Assembly (NCBI GenBank): GCA_031835245.1
Contig: JAVKOQ010000455.1
Span: 1 to 36,109 of the forward strand
Reading direction: 5' to 3'
From: Balamuthia mandrillaris
Taxonomy: Eukaryota; Discosea; Longamoebia; Balamuthiidae
Length of the DNA stretch: 36,109 nucleotides
Of this stretch, positions 9,601-19,891 are shown in pieces (position 1 is the stretch's first letter; the number at the start of each line of letters is the position of its first letter). A program made the position numbers and the translations under genes. Below the pieces are notes generated by a model that had not been told where the DNA came from, did not search any database, and was given only the letters and a program-made list of their open reading frames with translations.

Positions 9601-12057
9601 GTATCAACAAAGAAAGACGAAAAGGCTGAAGGCTCCCATCGCCAATCGTCTGTGCAAAACGGTTCATTCTCTATTGTACCAGGACTTTGTCACGCTGACT
9701 CCCTTCAACCGAAATGCGACCGACCAAGTGCTGGTTTCTTGCAAGGAGCTCTTGGCACGTGATAATGGTGGTCACTCGGTTGTCTTTATATTGCCAGCCA
9801 ACTACTTGTGGGATCTCCGTTTTGGTTCTAAAGACAAGAGCCAGTTTTACTTCCGTCTGTTGCAACTTACGGAACTTCATCCTTCCAAGTATGTGTTTCG
9901 TCATTTTGTTCTACATTCTCTTTCTCCTTCTTAACGCTGTTTTTATTTATAGTTGTAAGTTGCTCGTTTATAACACAATAGATCCCAACGACTACCTTTG
10001 TACTGTCCACGAGTGGCTTCCCTGGAGCCTTGAGGCACGAGGAAGACTACTTGAAGAGAATACACACCATCCAGACTTATGGATACCAATCTCCTCTCCT
10101 CTACAGCAAGGAGAAGAAGCATCTCTCATCACCGAAGAGGAAGAATGGATCTATCCTATTGTAGGCTCGAAGCTTTATCCTTCCGCGTCCTCCTCTTCAC
10201 ACAAGGGTAAAGACAAAAAAGAAGAAGAGGAGGAAGAGGAGCATGCGAATATGGACACAGCAATGAAGGAGACAAAGGCACAACAGGATCCTTCTTTGAA
10301 CTTCAAAGAAGGACAGATTAGGAATTACTATGTACTCTATTCCAACAGCCGAATTCCCATCGCACCTCTACACTATGCCACACACGCATTGCATGTGAGC
10401 AACGCACATCTGACAACATCTTCCGCCTTCTCTTCTTCTTCTTCTTCTTCTTCTTCTTCTTCTTCTTCTTCTTCTTCTTCTTCTTCTTCTTCTTCTTCTT
10501 CTTCTTCTTCTTCTTCTTCTTCCTCTGAAACCTCCGATAGCTGGTTCTTCTGTTGTAACCAGCCTATTAACAATACTAACGACATAGCAACAAGGGCCAC
10601 AGGAACAACAGTCATCTCCCTTTGGGAGTTCCGCAACAAGCAGCAGACTCACGGACGTCATCCTGCCATATCCATCTACAAAACGAGACGGCGATGGGAG
10701 CACTTGATTCACAATGCTGTCATTGACCGCCGCTTAGATATGGCCGAAACTTCTGAATTCTTAAAATCAACATTCTTTTCTCCTGGCCTTGCCTCTCCCT
10801 CCTCCTCCTCTTCTTCGTCCTTTTTCTCCATTAGCGACGACTACGAAGGCATGTTTTTGATATCAGACCATCCAGCACGCGTCACCATCATCGCCACTCG
10901 CAACTATCTTCACAACATACGTTTTTACACAGCAGAGGAACAGGACGCTATGCCGGCTGCTTCCAGGTACTCCACTCCTTTCCGTTTCCAAAAAAAGTCG
11001 ATAAACTGTTAACTTTGTTTGTTGCCTATGTTTCTGTGTTGGTAGTGAGAATCCTCCAGCACTCGATTTTGAAGAACAACAAGAAGAGCAACAAAATACG
11101 AATAGCGATAGCAATCGGAGGAGCAAAGCGATTTGGCGGACTTGGAGAATGAACTGGAACCCAATGGACCATGCCCTTCCTCTTCACAGCGATGAAGGCG
11201 TTGTTGTTTGCCAGCTATCATCACAATCCTTGGCGGAGGGAGAAAGCATGTTTAAATATATGATCCTTGGAAACAACCTCTTCTGGCGGTTCATTCAAGA
11301 AGAGGAAGCCAAGGAAAAGGAGAAGGAGGAGGCCTCTCGCTATTCTCCTCTCAATCGTATGAGAATGGCCGTCGAGCTTCGCATCACGGAGGATCCAAAG
11401 GACCTCGTGCTCAACGCTTGCACCGGACCCATTCCTTGGCACTCCCTTCAATCCGAAATACGAAGAGATGCTTCTCAGGTTTGTTTCCTTCTTCTATCTT
11501 CTTTCTTTCGACTGTCTTCTATCTGCTTTGCTGTCTTCTTTCTTCCTTCAATTTTCTTCTTGCTATGTTCTCTTATCGGTTGTGTCGAAACGTGGCTGAT
11601 ACAGGAAGAGCCACAAACGAGATTGATATCGGCATTGGAGGAATGCGTTTATCAATCATCCTCCCTGCCAAGCTTTTTGCAACAGCAGTCACAGAAGGAA
11701 GCGGATTTCGTCTGCGCCAGCATGATGAACATCAGCCTGGAGGATCCTTCCAACTGGCAGTACTGGGTCCATAACCTTGGTCTCTCCCTTTCTCCCCCAT
11801 CTTCTTCTGCTTTTTCGGGAGAAGGAGGAGCGGGTGGGTGGAATCGTATCACGAGTCCACAATCGCTTCCGCAAAGATACTACCAGCAGTGGGCTCTATG
11901 GACGCAACACTGCACGGAAGAAGGGCGAGAAGAAGAAGATAAAGAAACGATACAGCAACGCCATCAAAGAGAAGAACAAGCAGAGCAGCTGGAGGAGGAA
12001 GAGATGGAAGTGGTGGTGGAGAACTTGGAGAAACAAAGCCTTTCTTCCACTTCGTGA
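6656..12057 (+). CDS. Large orphan protein, 1585 residues, function unknown
   Basis: Nine exons with consistent phases: 6656..7126, 7191..7399, 7506..8514, 8584..9202, 9284..9466, 9522..9888, 9953..10966, 11046..11478, 11605..12057. I do not recognise the family. The N-terminus is lysine/glutamine-rich and nuclear-signal-like (KQQKRRKT at about 50), then an aromatic helical region (YMLQYSRLGQFLEGL; YQRELWWVKTARSW). Acidic runs of glutamate follow at about residues 245-275, a likely coiled coil around 620-650, and a region rich in tyrosine and tryptophan (HEWLPWSLEARGRL; WRTWRMNWNPMDHALPL) that looks globular. A pure run of 32 serines lies at 10431-10526. There is no signal peptide or membrane segment. 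The exon 2 donor (CTATG|GTGCTC) and exon 3 donor (CTTCA|GTTCGT) are the weakest calls, chosen by phase; the others are clear. AATAAA follows the stop by 2 nt (12060-12065). Confidence 0.75.
10431..10526 (+). repeat. (TCT)n trinucleotide run encoding 32 serines
   Basis: Thirty TCT codons then TCC TCT, in frame within exon 7 of the orphan gene. The near-total use of one codon means recent slippage and not selection for serine alone. Length polymorphism is expected. Confidence 0.95.
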
Positions 12058-12059
12058 AA

Positions 12060-12065
12060 AATAAA
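12060..12065 (+). promoter_or_regulatory. Candidate poly(A) signal of the orphan gene
   Basis: AATAAA begins 3 nt after the TGA at 12055-12057. It implies a very short 3' UTR and fits the close convergent Ras gene ending at 12236. Confidence 0.4.
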
Positions 12066-12235
12066 GAGAGGTTGTTTGTAGGGAGAAGATGTTTTTAATA
12101 ATTGGGTTTATGTTACAACAACAATTTCAAAGAGTAAAGGGAGGAAGAAAGAGAGGCGGCATAAAAGATATGGGCATAAGGGAAGATATGGCGTGCACAA
12201 AAGACGGTCTATAAATAAACTTTAACGGTTTGTGT

Positions 12236-13376
12236 TTAGAAGAGCAAGCACCTCTTGCCTCCACTCTTCTTGGTGGGCCTCTGTGTGATTGTAAGAGGTT
12301 AAGCAAACTAATAAACAACCCAAGGAGAGATAGAGAGAGAAAACTTACAGAAGTGCTACCAGCAGGGTTCTTGCGGATCTGTCTGACGAGCTCGGAGAAG
12401 GCCTCGCTCACGTTCTCAGTGGTCTTGGCAGAGGTCTCAAAGAAGGGGACTTCCCACTCCTTGGCCTGGGCGGCGCCTTTAGCCTTCTCCACCTCTCTGT
12501 CTTCCTGGAGATCGCACTTGTTGCCACAGAGCACGATGGGCCAGCGGTCCGTGTCCTTCACGCGCAGAATCTGGTCCCTAAACTCCGCGATCTCCTGGAA
12601 GGACTTTTCGGCGATGATGGAGTAGACCAACACGAAGCCTTGAGCGGGGCGCATCCACTGATCTCTCATAGCTGTTCATCCAGCCCCAAAAGTTGGCAAC
12701 GATTCGAACGGAATTGATTCGTCGATCAGAACAGGCAAGAGAGAGGAAAGAGAGGAGAAAGAAGAGAGGAGAGGGAGAGGGAGAGAAGATGAGGTTTAAC
12801 ATACATTTGTACTCTTCCTGTCCAGCTGTGTCCAGAATTTCTAAAACGGACTCTACGCCATCCACAGAACATTGTTTGCGGAAATTGTCTGTTTGGAATA
12901 GAGAGGGAAAGAAAAAGGATTCGGCTTAGAAGGAATGGCGCCCACCCAAAAAGAAAAAGTAGAAGATCCTATGAGTCGAAAGGGAGGAAGGAGATCTGAC
13001 CTTCAATGGTAGGATCGTACTGTTGTGATTTAGTTGGAGTGATCGTGGAGGGACAAAAAAAACGCAGCAGAAGTTGTTGTTTTAGCGAATTTTAAATAAA
13101 AGAAAAACGACAAAAAAATAGGAAAGGAGCGGGTACCTCCTCTACGAAATGGCCTGAACAGTACTGCACGGTGATGGCTGACTTACCAACACCACCAGGG
13201 CCTGCCACCACCACGTTGAGAATCTGACCAGACGAAACCCTCTACATACAAAAAAAAAAACATAACAAATCTCTCGGTGTAAGTAACACATCCATCCAAC
13301 CCCCAAAAAAAATAAATAATAAATAACGAAAAGGTTGAAAGCAATGGGGGGGCTGCTCTACCTCTGCCTCGCTCAT
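12236..13376 (-). CDS. Ras-family small GTPase with CAAX box
   Basis: Six exons: 13376..13362 (15 nt), 13241..13137, 13019..13001 (19 nt), 12888..12805, 12671..12349, 12280..12236; 196 residues. All nucleotide-binding motifs are intact: P-loop GPGGVGKS at 19-26, effector YDPTIED at 41-47, DTAGQEEY at 66-73 with the catalytic glutamine at 70, GNKCD at 124-128 and ETSAK at 153-157. The positions equal to Ras G12 and G13 are glycine; the residue equal to Ras A11 is proline. The protein ends KRCLLF, a CAAX box whose final F favours geranylgeranylation, preceded by a basic stretch, so plasma-membrane or endomembrane anchoring is expected. It is a Ras/Rap/Ral-type GTPase rather than Rho or Rab, judged by the switch regions. 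The acceptor of exon 5 lies some 65 nt after the pyrimidine tract of its intron, which is unusual. Confidence 0.95.
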
Positions 13377-13603
13377 GTTGAATGTGGAATCTTCTGTAGG
13401 TTATCGTGCGTTATTTCCAATCTCTCTCTCTCGCTTTGCTGTTACCCGTTTCAAAACAGACGAAAAAAAAGTAGCGAAGAACAAAAATAATTTTAACTTC
13501 TTTTCTGTTCTATTTTTGTATTTATCCTTTTATGAGTATTAATTCATTTAAAATTAATCAATTATGGAAATTGTTAATTCATTTAAATCTGGAAATTTCG
13601 GGA
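13377..13603. promoter_or_regulatory. Upstream region of the Ras gene
   Basis: 227 nt between the Ras start and the stop of the next gene on the same strand. The part nearest the Ras ATG has a short CT-rich stretch; the distal part (13480-13590) is strongly AT-rich. It must hold the 3' end of the membrane protein gene and the Ras promoter. Confidence 0.35.
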
Positions 13604-14966
13604 TCAGGCGCTGACGTCACCTGCATTCCACAAAGCGTCCGCCCCGAAGCGCACCATGCCGTCCAGGTGGAGGCCCAGAAGGAAGGCCTGGATGGAGGCG
13701 CAGAGGGAGTTGTTGGAGCGGGTCAAGGGGAAGAAGAACATGGCCAGGAAGTAGTGGTGAATGTGTACGGTATCGCCGGAGGCGGAGGCGGAGGCGGAGG
13801 CGGAGGAGGCAGCGGCAAGAGCAAGGCCAGAGACGGTGCCGAGAATGAAGAGGTTGAGGAGATAAAAGTGGAGATAAAAGTACAGCGTTCTCTTGCCCTC
13901 GTACTGTCTGCGGAGGAAGCGGATGGCATGCGAGAGAAGGAAGAGGATGAGGAAGCCGAGGGCGGTGAGCAAGGAAGCCTCCTTGCCGCCCCATTGTTGC
14001 ATTTGTTGAGAGGAGATGAGGATGTTGGGAAAGATCAGAATGGCGTACGACCAATTCAGTCCGAACATGAACGGACAGATGTAGAAGCACACGTTATAGA
14101 GGACCGGATTCCACCGAGCATCCTTACAGTGGAAGTGGACGTCACACGTGGCATAGTACCATCGTTTAATGCGATGGTAGCACCTTGTCAACAGGGAATA
14201 ATGTTCGTACGTCTTTGTTGACAAAGAAGCAGAGACTTGAACTTCGTCGTCGTCTGGTGCATCTTTCTGTTGAAAAAACGGATAAAAGAGCACAGCTGCA
14301 GGGTCGTTGTTCCGCCTTCTCCAACCCTTCATCACCTGCTGCTTGCTAGTGCCTGCGTTCTCTTCATCCTCATATTCCACTCCTTGTTCTTCTTCTTCTT
14401 CTTCTCCTTCTCCTTTTTGCTGGCGATGTTGCAGAGGAGAGTGTTGAGGAAGAGAAGTTCTGTCGTGAAGACTGAGGGATGGTCCCAAGAGGAAGAGAAG
14501 TGCGGCTGTGACTGGCACCAGCGGATAAATGTGGGAGAGGTCCAACATCACCAGCTGAAGGCTATGGCTGCTGTGAATGTAGAGCACGAAGATTGAACCA
14601 GAGAGCACCATGATGCTGTAGAGCACCATCTTGTTGGGCAGAAGGCTTGCACTCACAGCTTGCCAGAGAAACACAGTGAGCAGGCCTCCAAACCATAACA
14701 TTCCACTTCCACCTAGGTGCATATTTTTAGGCGGTCAGTTTGCAAGCACAAACGAAAGAGAGGGAGAAGTAGAACGGACCTGAAGTCTCTGTGACGAGCG
14801 CGTAAAGGAGGAAGAGGAACAAGACCAAGCCAAAGAAGATATTGACCAGCAGCAGCTCAAACGCCGGGTCTCTGTCCGTTGCCAAGTCGCCTCCTTTTGC
14901 GAAGAGCCGCTGCCATCTTCCTCTCTGCTCTCTGTGCGTTGCGTTCATCCCCCACCAGTAAACCAC
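13604..14966 (-). CDS. Multi-pass membrane protein, family unknown
   Basis: Two exons, 14966..14780 and 14712..13604, give 431 residues; the donor is TTCAG|GTCCGT and the acceptor CACCTAG|GTGGAAG. About eight to nine hydrophobic segments can be seen: one in exon 1 (LLLVNIFFGLVLFLFLLYAL), three early in exon 2 (from MLWFGGLLTVFLW to LVPVTAALLFLLG), and four or five after residue 270. A cytosolic-looking loop between the two groups is acidic ([11 protein letters not shown]) and then basic. The C-terminal block has a sequence that looks conserved: HIHHYFLAMFFFPLTR, then SIQAFLLGLHLDGM, then RFGADALW. The HIHHY histidines and paired acidic and arginine residues within membrane segments suggest metal, haem or substrate contact, but I cannot name a family. 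A second ATG at 14948 is an equal start candidate. There is no clear cleavable signal peptide. Confidence 0.8.
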
Positions 14967-15284
14967 AGAGGATGGCTAGACCCCGCGGAGTGCACTGCTT
15001 GTTTCCTGCTTGTTCTTAAATTTTTTGGTATTGGGTTTTTAATATAACTTTTTTCTGCTGTCAAACTTGTTCAGCAATCATTCCTCCCATCTTTTGGTTG
15101 TTTACGATTATCGCAACGATTGATTGCAACTATCGACAAATTGGAAGCAATTTTATCTTAATATTTTCCTGGAACTATATTTCTCTTCCGATCGATCCGT
15201 AGTGACGACAATTTTCTTTTTTTTTAATTTTACAGAAAGAAAAAAGAAAGAAAAGAAGAGTGTGGAGGCGGCGAACAACCGGAG
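14967..15284. promoter_or_regulatory. Divergent intergenic region, membrane protein / UTP25
   Basis: 318 nt between two start codons. GC-rich for about 40 nt by the membrane protein gene, then AT-rich. A run of 9 T just before TTTTACAG at about 15216-15235 looks like a splice acceptor, so UTP25 may have a 5' UTR intron ending there. Confidence 0.35.
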
Positions 15285-15957
15285 ATGAAGAGGAAAGGTG
15301 GTAGAGGAGGTGGGAAAGGCGGGCGAGGCAGAAAGATCAAGAAACGGTTCAAGGCCTCGCGCGTGGCGCACGAGGACGAAGTGGAGGAGCTGGTGCAGAG
15401 CAAGGCCAAGGATGTGACGGAACTGGTGCGCAGGGAGGAGGAGCTGGAGCGGCTGCAGCGACAAAAGGAGAACGGGGAGAGAGAGGGGGAGGAGGAGGAG
15501 GAAGAGGAGGAAGAGCAAGCTCTCACTCCCTACCAAAAGCTATTGCAATCTTTCGGAGATCGGCTCAAGCAAAAGTCCAAAAAATTGAAAGAAGAAGCCA
15601 TGCTACGTCGCTTGGCCGAAGAACAAAACAGCGAAGAAGAAGAAGAGGAGGAAGAGGAAGAAGAGGGAGAAGAGGAAGAAGAGGAACAGGAGGGGGAAGA
15701 GGAAGAAGCGGGAAAGGAGCAGGAAGAAGAAGGCAACTCCGGCAGTGAGGAGGAAGAAGAAGAGGAAGAGGAGGAGGAAGAAGCAGAGGAAGGGGACATG
15801 GAAGGAGATGAAGGAGAGCTGGATGAAAAGGAAGAACAGGACGGCGAGGGCGAAGAGCAAACGATTCTTGATGAGACGCAACTGGGTTTGTTGGGCGTTG
15901 AGCCATCTTCCCAGGACGATCCTTTTATTACCTACTTTAACTCTTCCGTACGATTAC

Positions 15958-16003
<46 letters not shown>

Positions 16004-17092
16004 TTTTCTTCTCCACTCCTCTGTCCTCTTTATTCTTTCCTCTCCGCTCCTCTTTTTTCGCTTCTCTGGTCCACTAACGGTGGTGTTGAAAAAAAAAAGG
16101 TGGAAGTGGATGTGGAACAATTTGAGCAGTATCACAACGGCGGCAAGAAAAAAGAGTGGCGGCGGCACGAAGCTTCCGAATTGGGCATCGTGCAAAGCTG
16201 GCTGCCCGGGTTGCGCAAGGCCGCAACCGACAACCCGCAAACAGAAGCAAACGACGTTGCCGGCAATGGCAACAAACTTGCATCGCAAAAGAAGAAAAAG
16301 AAAAACAACAAAACGAGAATATGCTTTCCACCGATGGTTGGGAGTCGTGCTCCTACTGCTGCCATAGTAACTCAAAACACCACGGCAAGCAAGAAAGACG
16401 AAGAAGAGGGTGAAAAGAAGGGCGATGATAAGGAAGAGTACACAAAGCAACTTCCCACTTTGGTAAACCGATTTCATGTTAAGCAGCGTTTGGCAACACT
16501 ATGGGATGCTTTTTACGGTACCTCCTCTACTTCTATTACCATTTTTGTTTCGAGTACTCATTCTCTCTCTCTCTCTCTCTCTCACTCAAAATAATATACC
16601 AATACAGCTAGAAAACAGCAATCGTTTACGCCTCTTCAAGAAGGATTGTTTCCCATCTTTAATGAGTATTTGGATTTGCTGTATACCAATCGTGATTCTA
16701 ATAACGCACGCCAAATTCGCACTCTTTACATCATGCACGCCCTTAACCATGTCTTCAAGTTCTCTCTCTCTCTCTCTCTCTCTCTTCTCTTGCAATGAGT
16801 AATTTATTTTACTAACTAGTAATTTTACCTTGAAGGACACGAGACGAAGTGCTGATCAACTCTGCAAAGATAAAAGCAGCTAGTGAGCAAGATCAAATCT
16901 TGTACGTAACGCACCTTCTTCTCCTTCTTTCTCTTTGCAGTGATTAATTCATCGTATTTAGAGAAAAGAGAGATCAAGGCTTCACTCGCCCAAAGGTGTT
17001 GATACTTGTTCCGTTCCGCAATGCTGGATTGGACATAGTCAAAACGCTGCTTAAACTTACTCCCAAAATCCAAAGTGTATGCTCTCGTTCTC

Positions 17093-17136
<44 letters not shown>

Positions 17137-18813
17137 TCCGGAAACTATGATTACTTTCATTATTAGCTCTATCTGATATTTTTTTACATGAGAGAAACAC
17201 TTTGAAGAATGAGTTTCCTTTTTTGTTTCTTATTTTTCTCGACTCCGTTTTCCCGAATGCTAAGTTTTCTCTGTGATACAGGGACACGTTGCCAATAAAG
17301 CACGACTGCTGAAAGAATTCGGTTTGAAAGATGACCCCATCAAACAAGACAAGCCCCGTATGTTTGCTTTATTCTCCCTGTTTTCTCTTGTTTCTGTCTA
17401 TTTTCAAAACTTATGCACACGCATTACACAGAGGATTACTTGGACTTATTCAAAGGCAACATTGATGATTGTTTTCGCGTTGGAATAAGCTTTACACGCC
17501 AAGCAGTTAAACTCTACTCAGAGTTTTACGCTTCAGACATCATCGTGGCTTCGCCACTCGGCTTGCGAATGCTGGTCGGAGCACGAGGGTAACGCCTTTT
17601 CTATCTGAGGCTTCTACCAGGAGCTTGCCAAAGATGTTTTTTGCTAATGCTTTTTGGCTAGGGATAAGAAACGAGACTATGACTTTTTGGCTTCCATTGA
17701 GATGGTTATCGTGGATCAAGCCGATGTTTTGTTGATGCAAAACTGGGAGCACGTCACTCTCCTCTTTGATCATTTCAATCTGAGGCCACATTCTCCGCAC
17801 AAGTGTGACTTTTCTCGAACACGTTACTGGGCTCTTCAGCAATGGTGCCTTATTTTCTATTTCTTTCTATTCTTTATTTCACTATCTTTTCTTTTGTACT
17901 AATTCTCGTTCCTTTCACATTGCATCTGTACAGGAGCAAGTACTTTAGGCAAACATTGGTGTTTTCAGGAGTTCCTACACCGGAACTGCATGCCCTCATT
18001 AATCGCCAGTGCTATAGTAAGTGATTTACTCCTTTGCAGACTATATTCTTAACTCATCAATCTTTTTATGAAAGACATGAGGGGAACCATAAAGATTTCT
18101 CAGCATCATGTGGGAACCATCTCTCGTGTTGTTCCCAAGCTTCGTCAAGTCTTTCAAAAGCTCAATTGCAGCAGCATAGAGCAGGTTGATGACGCGCGGT
18201 TTAACTATTTTGTTGATAAGGTTCGTTTATTCCTTTTCTTTCTCTAGATGTCACTGAACCTCGCCTACTTTCCCTTCAGGTGTATCCTGCGTTGAAAGCT
18301 GCTGTTCAGAAACGAGTATTCATATTTATTCCTTCTTACTTTGACTACGTGCGGCTGCGAAACTGGATCACAAAAGAGCAAGAGGATGAACCTTCTTTTG
18401 TTCTTTGTTGTGAGTACGTATCTTTGCATGCCTGGTCCCTTCCTTCTACGCTTTTCTCTGACTTGCTTTTACTCTCCTTTTTGTTCCTGCTTTCCAGATA
18501 CTCTTCCAACAGCGAGATATCCAGAGCTCGAACGTTCTTCCAACAAGGACGCAGGGACTTTATGCTTTACACAGAACGCTTCCACTTCTTCCGTCGGTAC
18601 AAGATAAAGGGCATTGCCAACGTGGTGTTCTACGCGCTGCCCCAGTACCCCCACTTCTACTCCGAGGTCCTCAACTTCATGGCAGAGAGTGACTCCTCCC
18701 AGTGTACCGTGCTGTACTCCAAGTTTGACATGTTCCGGTTGGAAGGAATTGTTGGCTCCGAAAGGGCCAAGCTGATGCTCTCCTCCGACAAACAAGCCCA
18801 CATGTTTATTTGA
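15285..18813 (+). CDS. UTP25: UTP25 (DEF), U3 snoRNP-associated small-subunit processome factor
   Basis: Twelve exons: 15285..15947, 16100..16517, 16608..16758, 16836..16901, 16962..17076, 17282..17357, 17432..17588, 17662..17844, 17934..18016, 18075..18220, 18280..18413, 18498..18813; 835 residues, all phases agreeing. The C-terminal half matches the UTP25/DEF family throughout: [112 protein letters not shown]. The fold is that of a DEAD-box helicase without canonical ATPase motifs; VDQAD stands where DEAD would be. In yeast and animals it acts in the nucleolus on pre-18S rRNA. The N-terminal 220 residues are a basic GRGGKGGRG head and long glutamate runs, typical of processome proteins but longer here. 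Introns 1, 2, 3 and 5 carry long CT runs. Confidence 0.96.
15961..15993. repeat. (CT)n microsatellite, UTP25 intron 1
   Basis: A run of about 33 nt on the sense strand, close to the donor. Confidence 0.85.
16561..16583. repeat. (CT)n microsatellite, UTP25 intron 2
   Basis: CT on the sense strand, midway in the intron, before the AATACAG acceptor. Confidence 0.8.
16760..16784. repeat. (CT)n microsatellite, UTP25 intron 3
   Basis: The CT run begins directly at the donor (AA|GTTCTCTC), so the microsatellite overlaps the 5' splice site region. Confidence 0.8.
17095..17131. repeat. (CT)n microsatellite, UTP25 intron 5
   Basis: About 37 nt of CT on the sense strand, in the longest intron of the gene (17077-17281). 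Confidence 0.85.
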
Positions 18814-18983
18814 CCGCGTCAAAAGAAACAACGAACCATTTCAACCCACAGAAACTTCATCGCCATTTCTTAATTCCATGACTCAATATTCAAACCGAAA
18901 CCACCCCCGCTTTTCCGCTAGCCTTCCCCCTCAAGTCATACATAAGGCCTCGGCAACCCCTTTTAAGGCTAACTGCTGTGGCA

Positions 18984-19259
18984 ATGCGGACCTCGCATGG
19001 ACTTGCCCGGTACTTTTCCTGGAGCTCTCCATCTGCTTCCGATCTTACGGCCACATTTGAATTGCGCATCTTGGCATCTGTTGATACTTTTGAGGCGGAT
19101 TGTCCTCCATCAGGCATTCTACAGGTTATTTCAATGTAGAACCTGCGTAGAGCCTGGGTTGAGAATATTGTCTGTGCTCTTCGTTCAAAAAGTGGAGCAC
19201 AGGGTCTCTTTGCTTTTGAGTTCGATGACAGGATAAGCTTTATTTATTGCTGTCATTAA
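18984..19259 (+). CDS. Doubtful small ORF with one in-frame TAG
   Basis: From ATG 18984 the frame runs 51 codons to TAG (19137-19139) and continues in the same frame for 39 codons to TAA at 19257. Both halves read like protein: DLTATFELRILASVDTFEAD before the stop and RAWVENIVCALRSKSGAQG, then LFAFEFDD, after it. The TAG is the end of a 15-nt segment 19125-19139 that begins GT and ends AG; its removal would keep the frame, but 15 nt is far below the other introns here. Other readings are a broken gene, two exons of a gene I have not joined correctly, or chance. A minus-strand ORF (19117..18890) covers the same DNA and cannot be excluded. Confidence 0.25.
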
Positions 19260-19859
19260 GGTTTCGTTTTTTGTTCTCTTTTTTTTTATTGTTGGGTTGC
19301 AACATTGTCACCACACAAGAACACAAGATAGTGCTGAGGGACAGACTCTGGCAGAACGCCTCTCCCTCTCCCCTTTGTTCTTTCTACAACACCCACTCCT
19401 GAGTCGACTACAGTCGTCAAGGTGCAGCATCCGGCGCAAACTCTGCTCCAAAAAAACCCATTAAAAGGTTGGTAGGACATGCTATCTTCCTCTCTCTCTC
19501 TCTCTCTTTTCCTCTCCTCTCCCCATTCCAAACATCCACATCCACAGCCCTTCCTCCTCCACCTCTTTGGAGGGATTAGAGGGGAACCCCCTGCTAGGTT
19601 CCCCCGCTCCACAAAAAAGGGATGAATTCCTATGAGAGACCCAACTCAAACGGATCATCCCCAACCACACAAAAAACACAAAAAGGGAATGGTTGGGTGT
19701 TAAAACAAACCACACCATCCCCTCTACTCTCCTTTTTTTTTCCTTACAAAATCCCTGCATCTCTTCTCCTAAGCTCCCACCATTCTGCTATGCTCCCTCC
19801 CCACCTGTTCCTCCGGGACAACCGCTTCCATTTGCGCTTATTAGGTGGGGTGGGGGGTG

Positions 19860-19891
19860 TGGCATGGCATAGGCCCATGACCTCCATGCCA
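19860..19891. repeat. 8-bp inverted repeat, 16-nt loop
   Basis: TGGCATGG pairs perfectly with CCATGCCA. It lies in the gap upstream of the GATA gene. It could be a palindromic protein site or a transcript hairpin; with this length it may also be chance. Confidence 0.4.

Noticed and set aside
10368-10712. Poly-Arg and poly-Glu ORFs antisense to the serine tract
   Set aside because: Shadows of the (TCT)n run in a coding exon on the plus strand.
13532-14221. 189-229 residue plus-strand ORF with Gly and Glu runs
   Set aside because: Antisense to the membrane protein exon, whose hydrophobic segments and splice phase make the minus strand the coding strand.
18890-19117. 75-residue minus-strand ORF
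   Set aside because: It overlaps the plus-strand candidate, has no recognised motif, and CT/TTTG strand bias downstream favours plus transcription. It was not excluded with certainty.
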